From Phycisphaerae bacterium (GTDB lineage: Bacteria > Planctomycetota > Phycisphaerae > UBA1845 > UTPLA1): a stretch of 64,000 nucleotides of DNA. Positions 16,532-24,672 of the stretch are shown piece after piece; positions within the stretch are counted from its first letter, which is position 1, and every line of letters begins with the position of its first letter. The DNA lies in assembly GCA_023150615.1 (NCBI GenBank), contig JAKLKO010000001.1, positions 357,356 to 421,355 of the forward strand. The letters are read 5' to 3'. A program made the translations under genes and the position numbers. The notes beneath the pieces were generated by a model. That model saw only the letters and a list, made by a program, of their open reading frames with translations, was not told the origin of the DNA and did not search any database.

Positions 16532-16578
16532 CCGTGCTCGCGCCTCGCGCCGAACATGGCGACCGGTGCGCCGTGCGA

Positions 16579-16607
16579 ATCCTACGCGGCGCCGCGCGAT
16601 GGAACAA
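16579..16607 (-). promoter_or_regulatory. Candidate promoter for the 16531 glycosyltransferase
   Basis: On the minus strand TTGTTC (16602-16607), a 17-nt spacer and TAGGAT (16579-16584) precede the ATG by about 48 nt. The same TAGGAT box is used at 3670. The match is moderate. Confidence 0.35.
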
Positions 16608-16724
16608 CCACCGTCCCCGACCGCTCGCCGGCGCTGCGAATCAGTCCGCAACGCTCGGCGCACGAAACGACCGGCGCCGAAAGGACTCGACGCCGGTCGA
16701 CACTGAATTCGCGAATGCGGGTTT

Positions 16725-18305
16725 CTACGCCGCCTGCGTCACGGCCGCCTCCGCCGCTGCAACCGCGGCTTCGGCCGTCCGCGTCGACATCACGCCGCTC
16801 ACCGACGATACGGCCGCGGCCGATGCCACCGCCACCGAGGCGGCGACCGACGCCATCGCCGGACTGGCCATCGCCACGGCCGGCCGTGCGACGGCGGGCC
16901 GAGCTGCCGGCGTGCGTGCCGGCGCCCCGCGCGTCAGCCAGCCGGTGTTCTTCAGCGTCAGCAGCGCGTACGGCATGATCCACGAGAGGCTGATCACCCA
17001 GAAGACCTCGTAGAGCAGGAGCCAGATCCAGTCGGAATCGCGCTCCTTTCGATAGTAGATCAAGGCCATGGACAGGGCGTTGACGACGAGCATGCCGACG
17101 TGCCGCAGGGCGTACTCACCGTTCGTGGCGATGAGCATCCAGCTATTGCCGATCAGGAGATACGGGACGATCAGCGTCAGCAGCACGAGCGTCATGTTGA
17201 GGCGGAATGCGCCGACGTGCTTCGTGCGGAACGGCGTAAAGAGGAACCGCTGCAGAACGATCGTCTCGCGGATGTTGCTCCGCGCCCAGCGAAGCAGCAT
17301 CTTGCACGTGCCCTGATAAGTCGTGGGCATCTGGCTGCGGACGACGGCGTTCTCCTGGTAGGCCGTCAGCCAGCCTTCGCGAAGGATCAGGTTCGTCATC
17401 GCGCGGTCCTCGCCGGTCGTGCAGGCCTGGCCGAGAAACCGCTGGTGCAGCCATTCATCGGCGACCTTGCGGACAACCGACGCGCGATAGACCGACATCG
17501 CGCCGGGCGTGCAGAAGACGCCGCGGAACTCGCTCTGGTACGCGCGGACGAACTTGAACGAGAGCGAAAAAGTGCACTTCAGGAAGCGCGTGAACATGCT
17601 GTCGTTTGGGTTGAGCACTTCCACGCATCCGGCCACCGCGCCGATGTCCGGCTCGCGGACCAGCGGCGTCACGCCGTTGCGGAGCGCATCGGGCTGCAGA
17701 ATGCTGTCGGAGTCGATCGTCACGATGACCTCGCCGGTCGCGCGGCGAAAGCCCGCGAACAGCGCGTGGCGCTTGCCCATGTTCCGGGGCTGCTGAAAGA
17801 CCGCAACGTCGATCGTCGAGTCGATCTCCGCCACGGCGGCCTGAATGTGCTCCCACGTATCGTCGGTGCTGCCGTCATCGATGACGATCATCTGCAACTT
17901 GTCGACCGGATACCGGCTGCCCGCGACCGAGCGGATCGAAGCGCGGACCAGCGCGCCTTCGTTGTAGGCCGGGATGATCACGGAGACCGACGGCAGGTCT
18001 GCGTCGGCCACCGACTCCATCGGACGGTACTTGAGCCACAGGCGAACACGCCAGATCAGCGCGCTGTACCAGATGCACGCCCAAATCGTCGACATGACGA
18101 GGAACGACCACGCCATCGACGAATTCGACCAGTCGAACGGATTGCGGATCAGCACGCCGGAGCGCAGGGAAACGGCCAAGGCGATCGCGGCGAGAACCAG
18201 GATGACGCCTTTCGCGACGAGTTCCCCGGTCGCGGGCTGGGCAACCTCGCGACGCGCCGTCGACGACCCCGTGAAGGCGAACGGCGCGGTCAGTTGTCGG
18301 GACAT
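16725..18305 (-). CDS. Processive membrane glycosyltransferase, hyaluronan/chitin synthase-like
   Basis: The 526-residue protein has two N-terminal membrane segments (30-48, 65-85), a cytosolic GT2 domain and three or four C-terminal membrane segments. Motifs are VIDDGSTDDTW (Asp143/144), IDSDS (198-201), TTGEDRAMT (catalytic-base GED, 298-300) and LLRWARS (339-343), in the order found in hyaluronan, chitin and poly-GlcNAc synthases. The Q of the usual QxxRW is replaced in MLLRW. After residue about 470 comes a 55-residue Ala/Val/Ser low-complexity tail not usual for the family. A good SD (GAGGAG) precedes the ATG. The polymer made is unknown. Confidence 0.85.
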   Translation of the reverse strand: MSRQLTAPFAFTGSSTARREVAQPATGELVAKGVILVLAAIALAVSLRSGVLIRNPFDWSNSSMAWSFLVMSTIWACIWYSALIWRVRLWLKYRPMESVADADLPSVSVIIPAYNEGALVRASIRSVAGSRYPVDKLQMIVIDDGSTDDTWEHIQAAVAEIDSTIDVAVFQQPRNMGKRHALFAGFRRATGEVIVTIDSDSILQPDALRNGVTPLVREPDIGAVAGCVEVLNPNDSMFTRFLKCTFSLSFKFVRAYQSEFRGVFCTPGAMSVYRASVVRKVADEWLHQRFLGQACTTGEDRAMTNLILREGWLTAYQENAVVRSQMPTTYQGTCKMLLRWARSNIRETIVLQRFLFTPFRTKHVGAFRLNMTLVLLTLIVPYLLIGNSWMLIATNGEYALRHVGMLVVNALSMALIYYRKERDSDWIWLLLYEVFWVISLSWIMPYALLTLKNTGWLTRGAPARTPAARPAVARPAVAMASPAMASVAASVAVASAAAVSSVSGVMSTRTAEAAVAAAEAAVTQAA

Positions 18306-18637
18306 CGAGTGTCAGCTCCTCTCGCTTGTTTCAGATGATCCGGCGTGTAGGCAGGACGTCGTCTGCGTTGTGTTGGGCGTATGGTCGACTCGCTTCAATT
18401 CCCGGGACGAAAAGCCCGGAGTATAGCAAACTCGATTCGGCCGGGTAAACCCCGGCCCCGCTCCGCCGACTTCTCGCCTGCCGAGCCCGCGCGGTCTACG
18501 AATCAGACCCCCCGGCAGCCCCGACGTTAGGCGGCCAAACGCGGTCTGGGGGCCTCGGGGGCCTTGCTGGTTCCTTGCGAAAACACCCCTCCCGTGGCAG
18601 AGTATCGGACCCTCGACGAGGACCGACGGGCCGGAAC
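18306..18637. other. 332-bp divergent promoter region
   Basis: It separates the HAS-like synthase (minus) from the HhH protein (plus). It holds one good minus-strand promoter (18420-18449) and a roughly 100-nt leader for the synthase. I saw no small ORF with a ribosome site and no clear plus-strand promoter. Confidence 0.5.
18420..18449 (-). promoter_or_regulatory. Candidate promoter for the HAS-like synthase
   Basis: On the minus strand TTTACC (18444-18449), an 18-nt spacer and TATACT (18420-18425) form the pair. Transcription would begin near 18413, giving a leader of just over 100 nt, long enough for regulation of polysaccharide output. Confidence 0.5.
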
Positions 18638-19084
18638 ATGAACGTACACGTTGACGGCAACGAAGGTTGCAGATTCTGGCCCTCCGGGCCGCGACGTACG
18701 ATCGTCGTCGCTGGCGTCCTTTGCGGACTCGCCCTCCACATGCCGGTCGTCACGACCCACGGCGGCCTGCCGTCACCGTCCGACCTGCCGGACCGACCCG
18801 TACCGGAATCACGGCTTAATCCGAACATGGCACCTTGGTGGCAGTTCGCACGCTTGCCGGGGATCGGCCCGGTCCTGGCCCAGCGAATCACCGAGCTTGC
18901 GACTGCCGACGCGCGCTGGGGCGATCCGCATCGCCGCGCGTACGAGAAAGCGACCGACCTGCTGCGAGTCCGCGGCATTGGCGAGAAGACGCTCGCTCGC
19001 CTCGCTCCATTCCTCCGGTTCGATCCGCCGGGAACGGAATCGCGCCCGGCCGGCACGATTGACAACCGCTCGGGGCGATCGTAG
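18638..19084 (+). CDS. ComEA-like helix-hairpin-helix protein with one membrane segment
   Basis: The 148-residue protein has a membrane segment at about 19-37, which could be an uncleaved signal anchor. A double helix-hairpin-helix unit follows: WWQFARLPGIGPVLAQRITEL and LLRVRGIGEKTLARLAPFL. LPGIG and VRGIGEKT are the DNA-contacting hairpins. ComEA receptors of naturally competent bacteria have this layout and bind DNA outside the inner membrane. The ATG at 18638 was chosen over an upstream in-frame ATG because the membrane segment then lies near the start. PilT and a PilB-like ATPase in the window could also be competence parts, but ComEC is absent here. Confidence 0.75.
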   Translation: MNVHVDGNEGCRFWPSGPRRTIVVAGVLCGLALHMPVVTTHGGLPSPSDLPDRPVPESRLNPNMAPWWQFARLPGIGPVLAQRITELATADARWGDPHRRAYEKATDLLRVRGIGEKTLARLAPFLRFDPPGTESRPAGTIDNRSGRS

Positions 19085-19087
19085 ATT
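19059..19087 (+). promoter_or_regulatory. Strong candidate promoter for the 19119 STAS gene
   Basis: TTGACA (19059-19064, perfect), a 17-nt spacer and TAGATT (19082-19087). It overlaps the 3' end of the HhH gene. Transcription from about 19094 gives a 25-nt leader, so the STAS gene can be expressed independently of its upstream neighbour. Confidence 0.65.
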
Positions 19088-19118
19088 CGGTCCGTCAGAA
19101 TTGAAGACGGGTGAACGT

Positions 19119-19457
19119 ATGCCGATCCAGGACTGGTCCGAGCGCATCGTCATCGTGGATCTTCATGACGATCCGCAGTTTACGGACGACATGACCGCCC
19201 TGACCGACCTCATCGAGAAGCGGAATGGCGCCGACGTCCTGCTCAACCTCGCCGACGTCAACTTCCTGAACTCGTCCAACATCGCCAAGCTGCTGAAGCT
19301 CCGCAAGCAGCTCCACAGCAACTACCCGGGCAAGCTGCGGCTCTGCGGGATCAGCAACTCGGTCTGGGGTGTGTTCCTGGTGACCGGGCTGGACAAGATC
19401 TTCGAATTCGCCGACGACGTGGCCAGCGGCCTGGCCGGCCTTCAGATGCAGCGCTAG
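19119..19457 (+). CDS. STAS-domain anti-sigma factor antagonist
   Basis: The protein has 112 residues, all one STAS domain. The phospho-acceptor loop reads VNFLNSSNIAKLLKLRKQL: the usual F(I/L)DSSGL has Asn for Asp, and Ser remains. The C-terminal VTGLDKIFEFADD helix is typical. In its unphosphorylated form such a protein would bind a kinase/anti-sigma factor and free the sigma factor or other client. It has its own promoter. It faces the S41 protease gene convergently, and two more STAS proteins and the likely partner kinase lie 2.5-4 kb further on. Confidence 0.85.
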   Translation: MPIQDWSERIVIVDLHDDPQFTDDMTALTDLIEKRNGADVLLNLADVNFLNSSNIAKLLKLRKQLHSNYPGKLRLCGISNSVWGVFLVTGLDKIFEFADDVASGLAGLQMQR

Positions 19458-19488
19458 CCGATCGACACTCCACCCGAACGACCGGTCG

Positions 19489-21699
19489 TTATTTCGTGCG
19501 GTCGAGCGGATCCCGTGCCGCCACGCGCGGCGCGTGCGTCCAGGGCTGATTGCTGAGCAGCTTGATCCGCATCACGCAAAGCGCGGTCAGCAACTGCGGG
19601 TCCGTGTCGGGCGCATCATCGAGCTTCGAATCATCCTCTTCGACCTCGGCCTCGTCATCGCCCTCGGCCGGCCTCGTGGCAGGGGCGCGCTCGAATACCT
19701 CCTCAGGAATCGAATCCCTCCCCTTGCCCTTGAGCACGTCCACCTTGCGGCGGAGGTTCAGCACCTTCCGCACCTCGTATGGGAACGTCTCGATCTTGAT
19801 ATCCGGATCGACGCCCCAGACCTTCGCGCCCTCTTCGCGATGCAGGCAGCGCCAGTCCCCCTCGGGAATCCCGCTCGGAACGTAGTAATACTGCGTCGTC
19901 AGCTTCAGATACGCCGCGTTGTCCTCGATCGGGATCAGGTTCTGGACGCTGCCCTTTCCGTACGTCCGCGTTCCGACGATACAAGCCCGGCCGCGACCCG
20001 ACAGCGCCCCCGCCACGATTTCGCTTGCGCTCGCGCTGTACTCGTTCACGAGAATAATCAACGGAAGTCCGCGAAAGCCCGGCCCGGACTTCGCCGTGAT
20101 CTCCATGTCCGGCCGGCCCGAACGCCCTTTGGTCATGACGATCGGCTCATCCTCGTCCATGAACAGGTTGCAGGTATCCACCGCGGAGCGCAGCAGTCCG
20201 CCGGGGTTGAAGCGCAGGTCGAGAATCAGCCCCTTGCAGCCCTCCTGCTGCAACTTCTCCAGCACCGCCCGCAGGTCTTCGACGGTGCGCTCCATGAAGC
20301 TGCCGATCCGCAGATAGGCGATCCGCCGCTCCGGATCGATCATGTAGTTCCAGTCGCCGTTCGCATTGCGGCCGATGCCGCGCACGGTCACGAGCTTGAT
20401 CCGATTACGGACAAGCGTGACGTCGCGCGCCTTGCCGTCGAGGCTCTTGATCGTCAGCGTGACGCGCGTCCCGGGCTGGCCCGTGATCATGTTCACCGCG
20501 TCGTTGACGTCGATGTCCTCGGTGCCGCGGCCGTCGATCGCCGTGATCATGTCGCCCGGGCTGATGCCCGCGTCGTACGCGGGCGTGTCCTCGAGCGGCG
20601 ACTCCACGCGAATGTGGCCGCCGGGTTCCTTGGTGATCTGAATGCCCACGCCGACGAATTCGCCGCGGGTGTGCTTCGTGAAGTCGTCCACGTCGGAAGG
20701 CCAGATGACGGACGTGAAATCGTCGAGCAGCTCCATGAAACCGGCGAGGAACTCGTCAACGAGCACGTTCTCCGGCAGGGCGACGCTCTCCTTGCTGATC
20801 TTCAGCACGCGATCGAAGACGCCCGAGGCGTCGCGATAGTCGAACCGCTGGCGGTTATTGACGCGACCGATCTCGCGCTCCACGCGATCGACGAAGTTTC
20901 CGACCACGTCCGGATCGCCCAGCGTCGGAAAGACCTGGTCCAGCTTGCGCGTCCGCGCCAGCAGTACCAGGTTCTCCAGCCCGGAAACCGTGGCCTTGCG
21001 GAAATCCACCTCGCGAACGTACTCCTGCGAGATTCGCGCCAGGACCTCCTCGACCACGCCGGCGTTGATCTCGGCCAGCGCCTTCTTCCACTCGCCCTTC
21101 TTCGTGAAGAACAGCTCGAAGTGCGCGTGCTGACGGCATTCGCGCGAGCGGGCCTTATAGTCCGCGTTGTCCTCGAACAACAGCCGCAGCGTCTCGTAGA
21201 ACTGGAACGCATCGCGCCACTCCGACGCCTTTCGATGCGTGGCCGCCTTCTCGACCGAGGCCTTGACGAGCGCCTCGATCCAGGGCTCCGACAAGAACGC
21301 CTGCTTGTCGACGGCGTACTGCGACGCCCGGTAGACCTCGCCGAGCGCCTTGAGCAGTTCCTTCTCCTCGGCCTGCTCCCGGGCCTTGGCCGCGTGCTTC
21401 TCGAAGATCCGCGTCCGCAGCCGCTCGCGCGATTCCGCCAACTGGTTGGCGGATTGGATCCACCCGATCACGTCGTTGAGCAGCGGATCGCCGGGATGGT
21501 CTTTTTGGAGCCGCGCCAGCGTCTTCGCGGCCTCCGAGAAGTCGCCGGCGAGCATCTGGTCCGAACTTCGATGCCAGAGTTCGCGCGTCGTAACGGCCGA
21601 CGACAACTTCTCCGGCGGTGCGGCGGCGGCGAACGCCGGCACGACCATCAGCGCAAGAACTGCAAGTAGCCCCGGCCGGCGTCGATTCAGAACGAGCAT
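19489..21699 (-). CDS. S41 carboxy-terminal processing protease with PDZ domain (CtpA/Prc-like)
   Basis: The 736-residue exported protease starts at an ATG with GGAGG 5 nt upstream. A signal peptide ends near residue 30. A long alpha-helical N-terminal part (about 30-330) has TPR-like look. The PDZ domain (about 345-440) contains GVGIQITKEPGG and ISPGDMITAIDGR. The protease core carries GLILDLRFNPGG and the Ser/Lys dyad: Ser557 (SASASEIVAGAL) and Lys582 (TYGKGSVQ), 25 residues apart as in Prc. After the core, about residues 650-700 are Glu/Asp-rich. It trims protein C-termini in the periplasm; its target is not evident. The N-terminal extension is longer than in CtpA. Confidence 0.92.
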   Translation of the reverse strand: MLVLNRRRPGLLAVLALMVVPAFAAAAPPEKLSSAVTTRELWHRSSDQMLAGDFSEAAKTLARLQKDHPGDPLLNDVIGWIQSANQLAESRERLRTRIFEKHAAKAREQAEEKELLKALGEVYRASQYAVDKQAFLSEPWIEALVKASVEKAATHRKASEWRDAFQFYETLRLLFEDNADYKARSRECRQHAHFELFFTKKGEWKKALAEINAGVVEEVLARISQEYVREVDFRKATVSGLENLVLLARTRKLDQVFPTLGDPDVVGNFVDRVEREIGRVNNRQRFDYRDASGVFDRVLKISKESVALPENVLVDEFLAGFMELLDDFTSVIWPSDVDDFTKHTRGEFVGVGIQITKEPGGHIRVESPLEDTPAYDAGISPGDMITAIDGRGTEDIDVNDAVNMITGQPGTRVTLTIKSLDGKARDVTLVRNRIKLVTVRGIGRNANGDWNYMIDPERRIAYLRIGSFMERTVEDLRAVLEKLQQEGCKGLILDLRFNPGGLLRSAVDTCNLFMDEDEPIVMTKGRSGRPDMEITAKSGPGFRGLPLIILVNEYSASASEIVAGALSGRGRACIVGTRTYGKGSVQNLIPIEDNAAYLKLTTQYYYVPSGIPEGDWRCLHREEGAKVWGVDPDIKIETFPYEVRKVLNLRRKVDVLKGKGRDSIPEEVFERAPATRPAEGDDEAEVEEDDSKLDDAPDTDPQLLTALCVMRIKLLSNQPWTHAPRVAARDPLDRTK

Positions 21700-21821
21700 G
21701 TATCCTCCGTCGGTCAAGTGGCGGAGATCGGGACATCCATCAGCGATCTTTGGGGCTCGTGACCGAAAGACCGACCGTCCAGACCCGGCCCGGATTCGCG
21801 GGAACCGCCACGATACGCGGT

Positions 21822-21851
21822 ATTATATGACCTCGATTCCGGACGATCCAA
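21822..21851 (-). promoter_or_regulatory. Candidate promoter for the S41 protease
   Basis: On the minus strand a perfect TATAAT (21822-21827) is preceded, after an 18-nt spacer, by TTGGAT (21846-21851). It predicts a leader of about 115 nt before the ATG at 21697-21699. Confidence 0.5.
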
Positions 21852-21940
21852 GTTCCATCGCGACCTCGAAGCGCCCTTCGATCAGACATCGGGCGGCATG
21901 GCCGGGGGGCTTGACGATTCGTCAACGCGGGCCGCGAACG

Positions 21941-22318
21941 CTACGCACCGCGCGTCGCGGCCAGGGCCGCCGACAGGTCCGGATAGATCGACAGCAACTG
22001 GTTCAGACGCGTGACGTCGAGCACGTCGTGAATCGCGGCGGTCGGGCCGACGAGCACGAGACTGCCCCCTTGACGGCGCTGTTTGAGATAGGCGGCGACG
22101 AGGCCGCCCAACCCGTTTGAATCAATGAATTCCAGCGCGGACAGGTCGACAACGATGCAATGCGGCTTGGCGACGGCGACCTCAACGAGGCGTCGCCCGA
22201 TCTCCGACGACACGTCCATCGTCGCGGCGCCGCAGATTCGAACCACGGACGCGTGCTCGCGCCGCTCGACGTCGATCTGGAGCGGCGCACCGTTGCGGGG
22301 CGGGTCGGAAGCGCTCAT
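21941..22318 (-). CDS. STAS-domain anti-sigma factor antagonist (RsbV/SpoIIAA type)
   Basis: The protein has 125 residues. The STAS domain spans about 13-120 and has LEFIDSNGLGGLVAAY; the Ser in FIDSNGL is the residue phosphorylated by the partner kinase in this family. This is the most canonical of the three STAS proteins. Its start overlaps the stop of the RsbW-like kinase gene by 4 nt (ATGA), so the switch pair is translated together. Confidence 0.9.
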   Translation of the reverse strand: MSASDPPRNGAPLQIDVERREHASVVRICGAATMDVSSEIGRRLVEVAVAKPHCIVVDLSALEFIDSNGLGGLVAAYLKQRRQGGSLVLVGPTAAIHDVLDVTRLNQLLSIYPDLSAALAATRGA

Positions 22319-22749
22319 CGCTCGTTCACCTTGACCATCGTGATCTCGTTTCCGGTCGCGCTGTATTCCACGTGCGTCATGTACGCACGAATGAGCATGA
22401 TGCCCCGGCCGCTCGGCCGCTCGATGTTCTCCGGCGCGGTCGGGTCCGGCACGCGATCGGGGCAGAAGCCCGGCCCTTCGTCGCGAACGATGATGATCGT
22501 CCGCTCGGGCGTGACCGCGTAACGGATCGTGACGTGCTTCGATGCATCGCAGCGGTTGCCATGTCGCACGGCGTTGGTCATCGCCTCTTCCAGCGACAGC
22601 TTGATCGCGAAGATGTCGTCCTCGCTGTATCCGCAGCGCTCGACCTCGCTGAGAATCGCCGCCTCCGGCTTCTTCGCCGCGCTGAGCGTGCTCTCGACGA
22701 CCATCTCCTGAAGCGGCACGTCGGGTTCGATCGACGAAGAACGGCTCAT
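22315..22749 (-). CDS. RsbW-like serine kinase / anti-sigma factor (HATPase_c_2)
   Basis: The 144-residue GHKL-fold kinase has all three ATP-site boxes: N-box LEEAMTNAVRHGN, G1 DEGPGF and G2 SGRGIMLIRAYMT. Proteins of this type phosphorylate STAS antagonists and hold a sigma factor or another client when the antagonist is phosphorylated. It sits between two STAS genes on one strand, giving the order STAS > kinase > STAS. No sigma factor gene is adjacent, so the client is unknown and may not be a sigma factor. Confidence 0.9.
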   Translation of the reverse strand: MSRSSSIEPDVPLQEMVVESTLSAAKKPEAAILSEVERCGYSEDDIFAIKLSLEEAMTNAVRHGNRCDASKHVTIRYAVTPERTIIIVRDEGPGFCPDRVPDPTAPENIERPSGRGIMLIRAYMTHVEYSATGNEITMVKVNER

Positions 22750-22821
22750 GCGATTACGATCGTCGCCCCCTTCGGCCCCCGATCCGCACTCGGCGAACCG
22801 ATCGGCCGCGAGCGGCGTCGG

Positions 22822-23178
22822 CTAAAAAGAGGCCTGGGCCTGCTCGGCCGTGTCGTGAATGTCAAAGAGCTTGTTCAGACGCGTGATCTTGAACACCTCG
22901 AAGATCTGCGACCGAATGTTGCTCAACTTCAGCACGCCGCCCTTTTCCTGAACGCGCTTGTTCAGCGTGATCAGCATCCCAAGCGCCGCGCTCGCCAGAT
23001 GATCCACGTTGCCGAACGACACCAGCAGCTTGATCTTCGGCTCGCTGTCGACCAGCTTCATCAGCTCGTCCTGGATCTCCTGAATGCACAGCTCGTCCAG
23101 GATCTTTCGGTCGGAGAACTCGACCACGCAGATGCCGCGCGTACGAGTCACCTTCACACGAGTTGTCGGTTCGGCCAT
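22822..23178 (-). CDS. STAS-domain protein with Ser-Ala acceptor loop
   Basis: The 118-residue protein is a single STAS domain: CVVEFSDRKILDE, LLVSFGNVDHLASAALGMLI and FKITRLNKLFDIHDT. The acceptor loop reads HLASAALGM in place of FIDSSGLG. Ser is retained, but the preceding Asp is gone, so phosphorylation cannot be assumed. It is the first gene of the minus-strand set and has a well-formed promoter (23220-23248). The kinase gene starts 72 nt downstream, so co-transcription is likely. Confidence 0.85.
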   Translation of the reverse strand: MAEPTTRVKVTRTRGICVVEFSDRKILDELCIQEIQDELMKLVDSEPKIKLLVSFGNVDHLASAALGMLITLNKRVQEKGGVLKLSNIRSQIFEVFKITRLNKLFDIHDTAEQAQASF

Positions 23179-23577
23179 CGCGAGTGCTCCAGACGGTATC
23201 CTGCCTTGCGTCGTTTCGGATCATACTTCGCCCGGTCCGACGCCTCAAGCCGCGGCCGCACCAGCGAATCCCCGCGCCCACGGTTCGATTGACCCGCAAG
23301 CCGACGGGCGAAACGGCGAGCGCGATCACCGGGCCGTGCGGCAATTCCCGCTCGAGCGCGAGCCTCGCGCGCGGTCCCGACGCGGCGCCGACCGGCCCGC
23401 ACAGCAACCCGGCAGGCCGGGCCATCGCCGGCTTCAAAATAATCTCCCGCTCGACCGAAATACCTTCGCGGCGGTTTCGTTTATCTGCGCGCGGTGTCGG
23501 CGGGGCGAGTTTGCCCCCTTTTGCCGCCCAATTCGAGCCACGGTCCGCGAGCATCGAGCCAGAAAGGGTCTGTCGCC
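23179..23577. other. 399-bp divergent intergenic region
   Basis: Between the STAS gene (minus) and the zinc-ribbon gene (plus). The minus-strand promoter at 23220-23248 lies here. Open frames in the rest are low-quality antisense or shifted frames with no ribosome site. The 340 bp to the zinc-ribbon start are longer than needed, and I see nothing else definite in them. Confidence 0.5.
23220..23248 (-). promoter_or_regulatory. Candidate promoter for the STAS/RsbW gene set
   Basis: On the minus strand TTGAGG (23243-23248), a 17-nt spacer and TATGAT (23220-23225). Transcription would begin near 23213 and give a leader of about 35 nt. Confidence 0.6.
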
Positions 23578-23778
23578 ATGAGGGCCTTGTACATCCACTG
23601 TCCGGCCTGCTCGCATCCGATGGTCGTTCCGGCGTTGGAGCGCGGCTTTCGACATCACTGCCGGCAATGCGGAGCCGAATTCGTTGTCAGCCCATCGGCT
23701 CTGCGGAAGGGCAGTGCCTCTTCGTCGAACGAACCGGCCCGCAACGCCGCCACGCCCAAGTCGCCCTTCGCTCCGTAG
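23578..23778 (+). CDS. Small zinc-ribbon protein
   Basis: The 66-residue protein starts at an ATG with AAAGGG upstream. It has CPAC (Cys8, Cys11) and CRQC (Cys28, Cys31), two knuckles spaced as in a rubredoxin-like zinc ribbon. The rest of the protein is a Ser/Ala/Pro-rich tail with no fold. Such small ribbons often bind RNA polymerase or RNA, but the function cannot be read here. The ribbon looks like the start of larger planctomycete proteins that begin with a CPxC…CxxC module. Confidence 0.7.
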   Translation: MRALYIHCPACSHPMVVPALERGFRHHCRQCGAEFVVSPSALRKGSASSSNEPARNAATPKSPFAP

Positions 23779-23860
23779 CCGCAAACCCGTAAACTCCAGT
23801 CCCGGGCGACGGGCCGCGCCGAGCGATGCCGACTCGAATCACATGGACGCGGGGACGCGA

Positions 23861-24553
23861 ATGAGGCTCGCACTCCGGATTTCGGAATCGGAACTTCGCG
23901 CGGACGCGCGCCGGGCAATCGAACGGGCCGCGGTGGTCGGAGGCGCAGTGCTCGAATGGAACGGCGCAACGTCTCCGGTCGGCGATTTCACGCGGATGGA
24001 ATGGCGCGACTTCGTCGCGCTGGCCGACGCGATGAGTGTTCCACTCGTCGGATTGACACTGTCTCCAACGCACGTCCGTCGCACAACCGGAAACGTTGAC
24101 GCGGTTTTGTCGGAGCTGGAACCCGGGATTGCCTATGCGGCCGCGCGCTCTGCCGAATTCGTGGAGCTGGATTGGAACGGTCCGGCGGAGACCGCTTCCT
24201 GCGGCCTTGAGGCTGAGCGCCATCGCGCGCTGCTCGCGCTCCGACTGCTGAGATTCACCGGCGAGCGTCACGGCGTCCGGATCGGATTGACCATCGGACG
24301 GCGCGCGTGGGACGCGCCCGCGGATTCGATCCGTGAGTTTTTCGACGCGGTCAACTCGTGGTGGGTCGGCGCGATCCTCCATCGACGCGGCGACGGCGAG
24401 GACCTGTCGCAATCCATCCGGGCTTTGAGCCACCGGCTCATCGCGGTCGAACTCGATCCACCCGCCCCGCAAGACATTGAATCAATCGGCACAACGTCTC
24501 GCGCAGCCGGCTTCGATGGTCCGCTGATCGTCTCGGACGCGAGGCTTGCCTGA
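23861..24553 (+). CDS. Unrecognised 230-residue protein, possibly a TIM-barrel sugar isomerase/epimerase relative
   Basis: The start was set at the ATG at 23861, which has GGGGA 5 nt upstream; an in-frame ATG at 23843 is possible. The pattern of AIERAAVVGGAVLEWNG, then a helical stretch with R(x)LLRFTGERHGVRIGLTIG, is reminiscent of AP-endonuclease-2/xylose-isomerase-like barrels. However, the metal-binding Glu/His set is not evident and the protein is shorter than those enzymes (about 270-300). It could be a degenerate or truncated relative. It follows the zinc-ribbon gene by 82 nt. Confidence 0.5.
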   Translation: MRLALRISESELRADARRAIERAAVVGGAVLEWNGATSPVGDFTRMEWRDFVALADAMSVPLVGLTLSPTHVRRTTGNVDAVLSELEPGIAYAAARSAEFVELDWNGPAETASCGLEAERHRALLALRLLRFTGERHGVRIGLTIGRRAWDAPADSIREFFDAVNSWWVGAILHRRGDGEDLSQSIRALSHRLIAVELDPPAPQDIESIGTTSRAAGFDGPLIVSDARLA

Positions 24554-24672
24554 GACGAGGCAGCGGAATAGTCGCCGATCTAAAGGCAATACGTCGTCAG
24601 AATGGAGTCGGTCGCAACCGGCGACCGCGCCGGCCTGGTGCGAGCCCGAACAAGCGAAAGGGAGACCTTCAA

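Noticed and set aside
19534-21669. 711-codon plus-strand frame
   Set aside because: It is antisense to the S41 protease, which has an intact catalytic dyad and PDZ domain.
23434-23784. Minus-strand 116-codon frame over the zinc-ribbon gene
   Set aside because: It is antisense, Arg-rich and lacks a ribosome site, whereas the plus-strand gene has a clear SD and paired CxxC knuckles.
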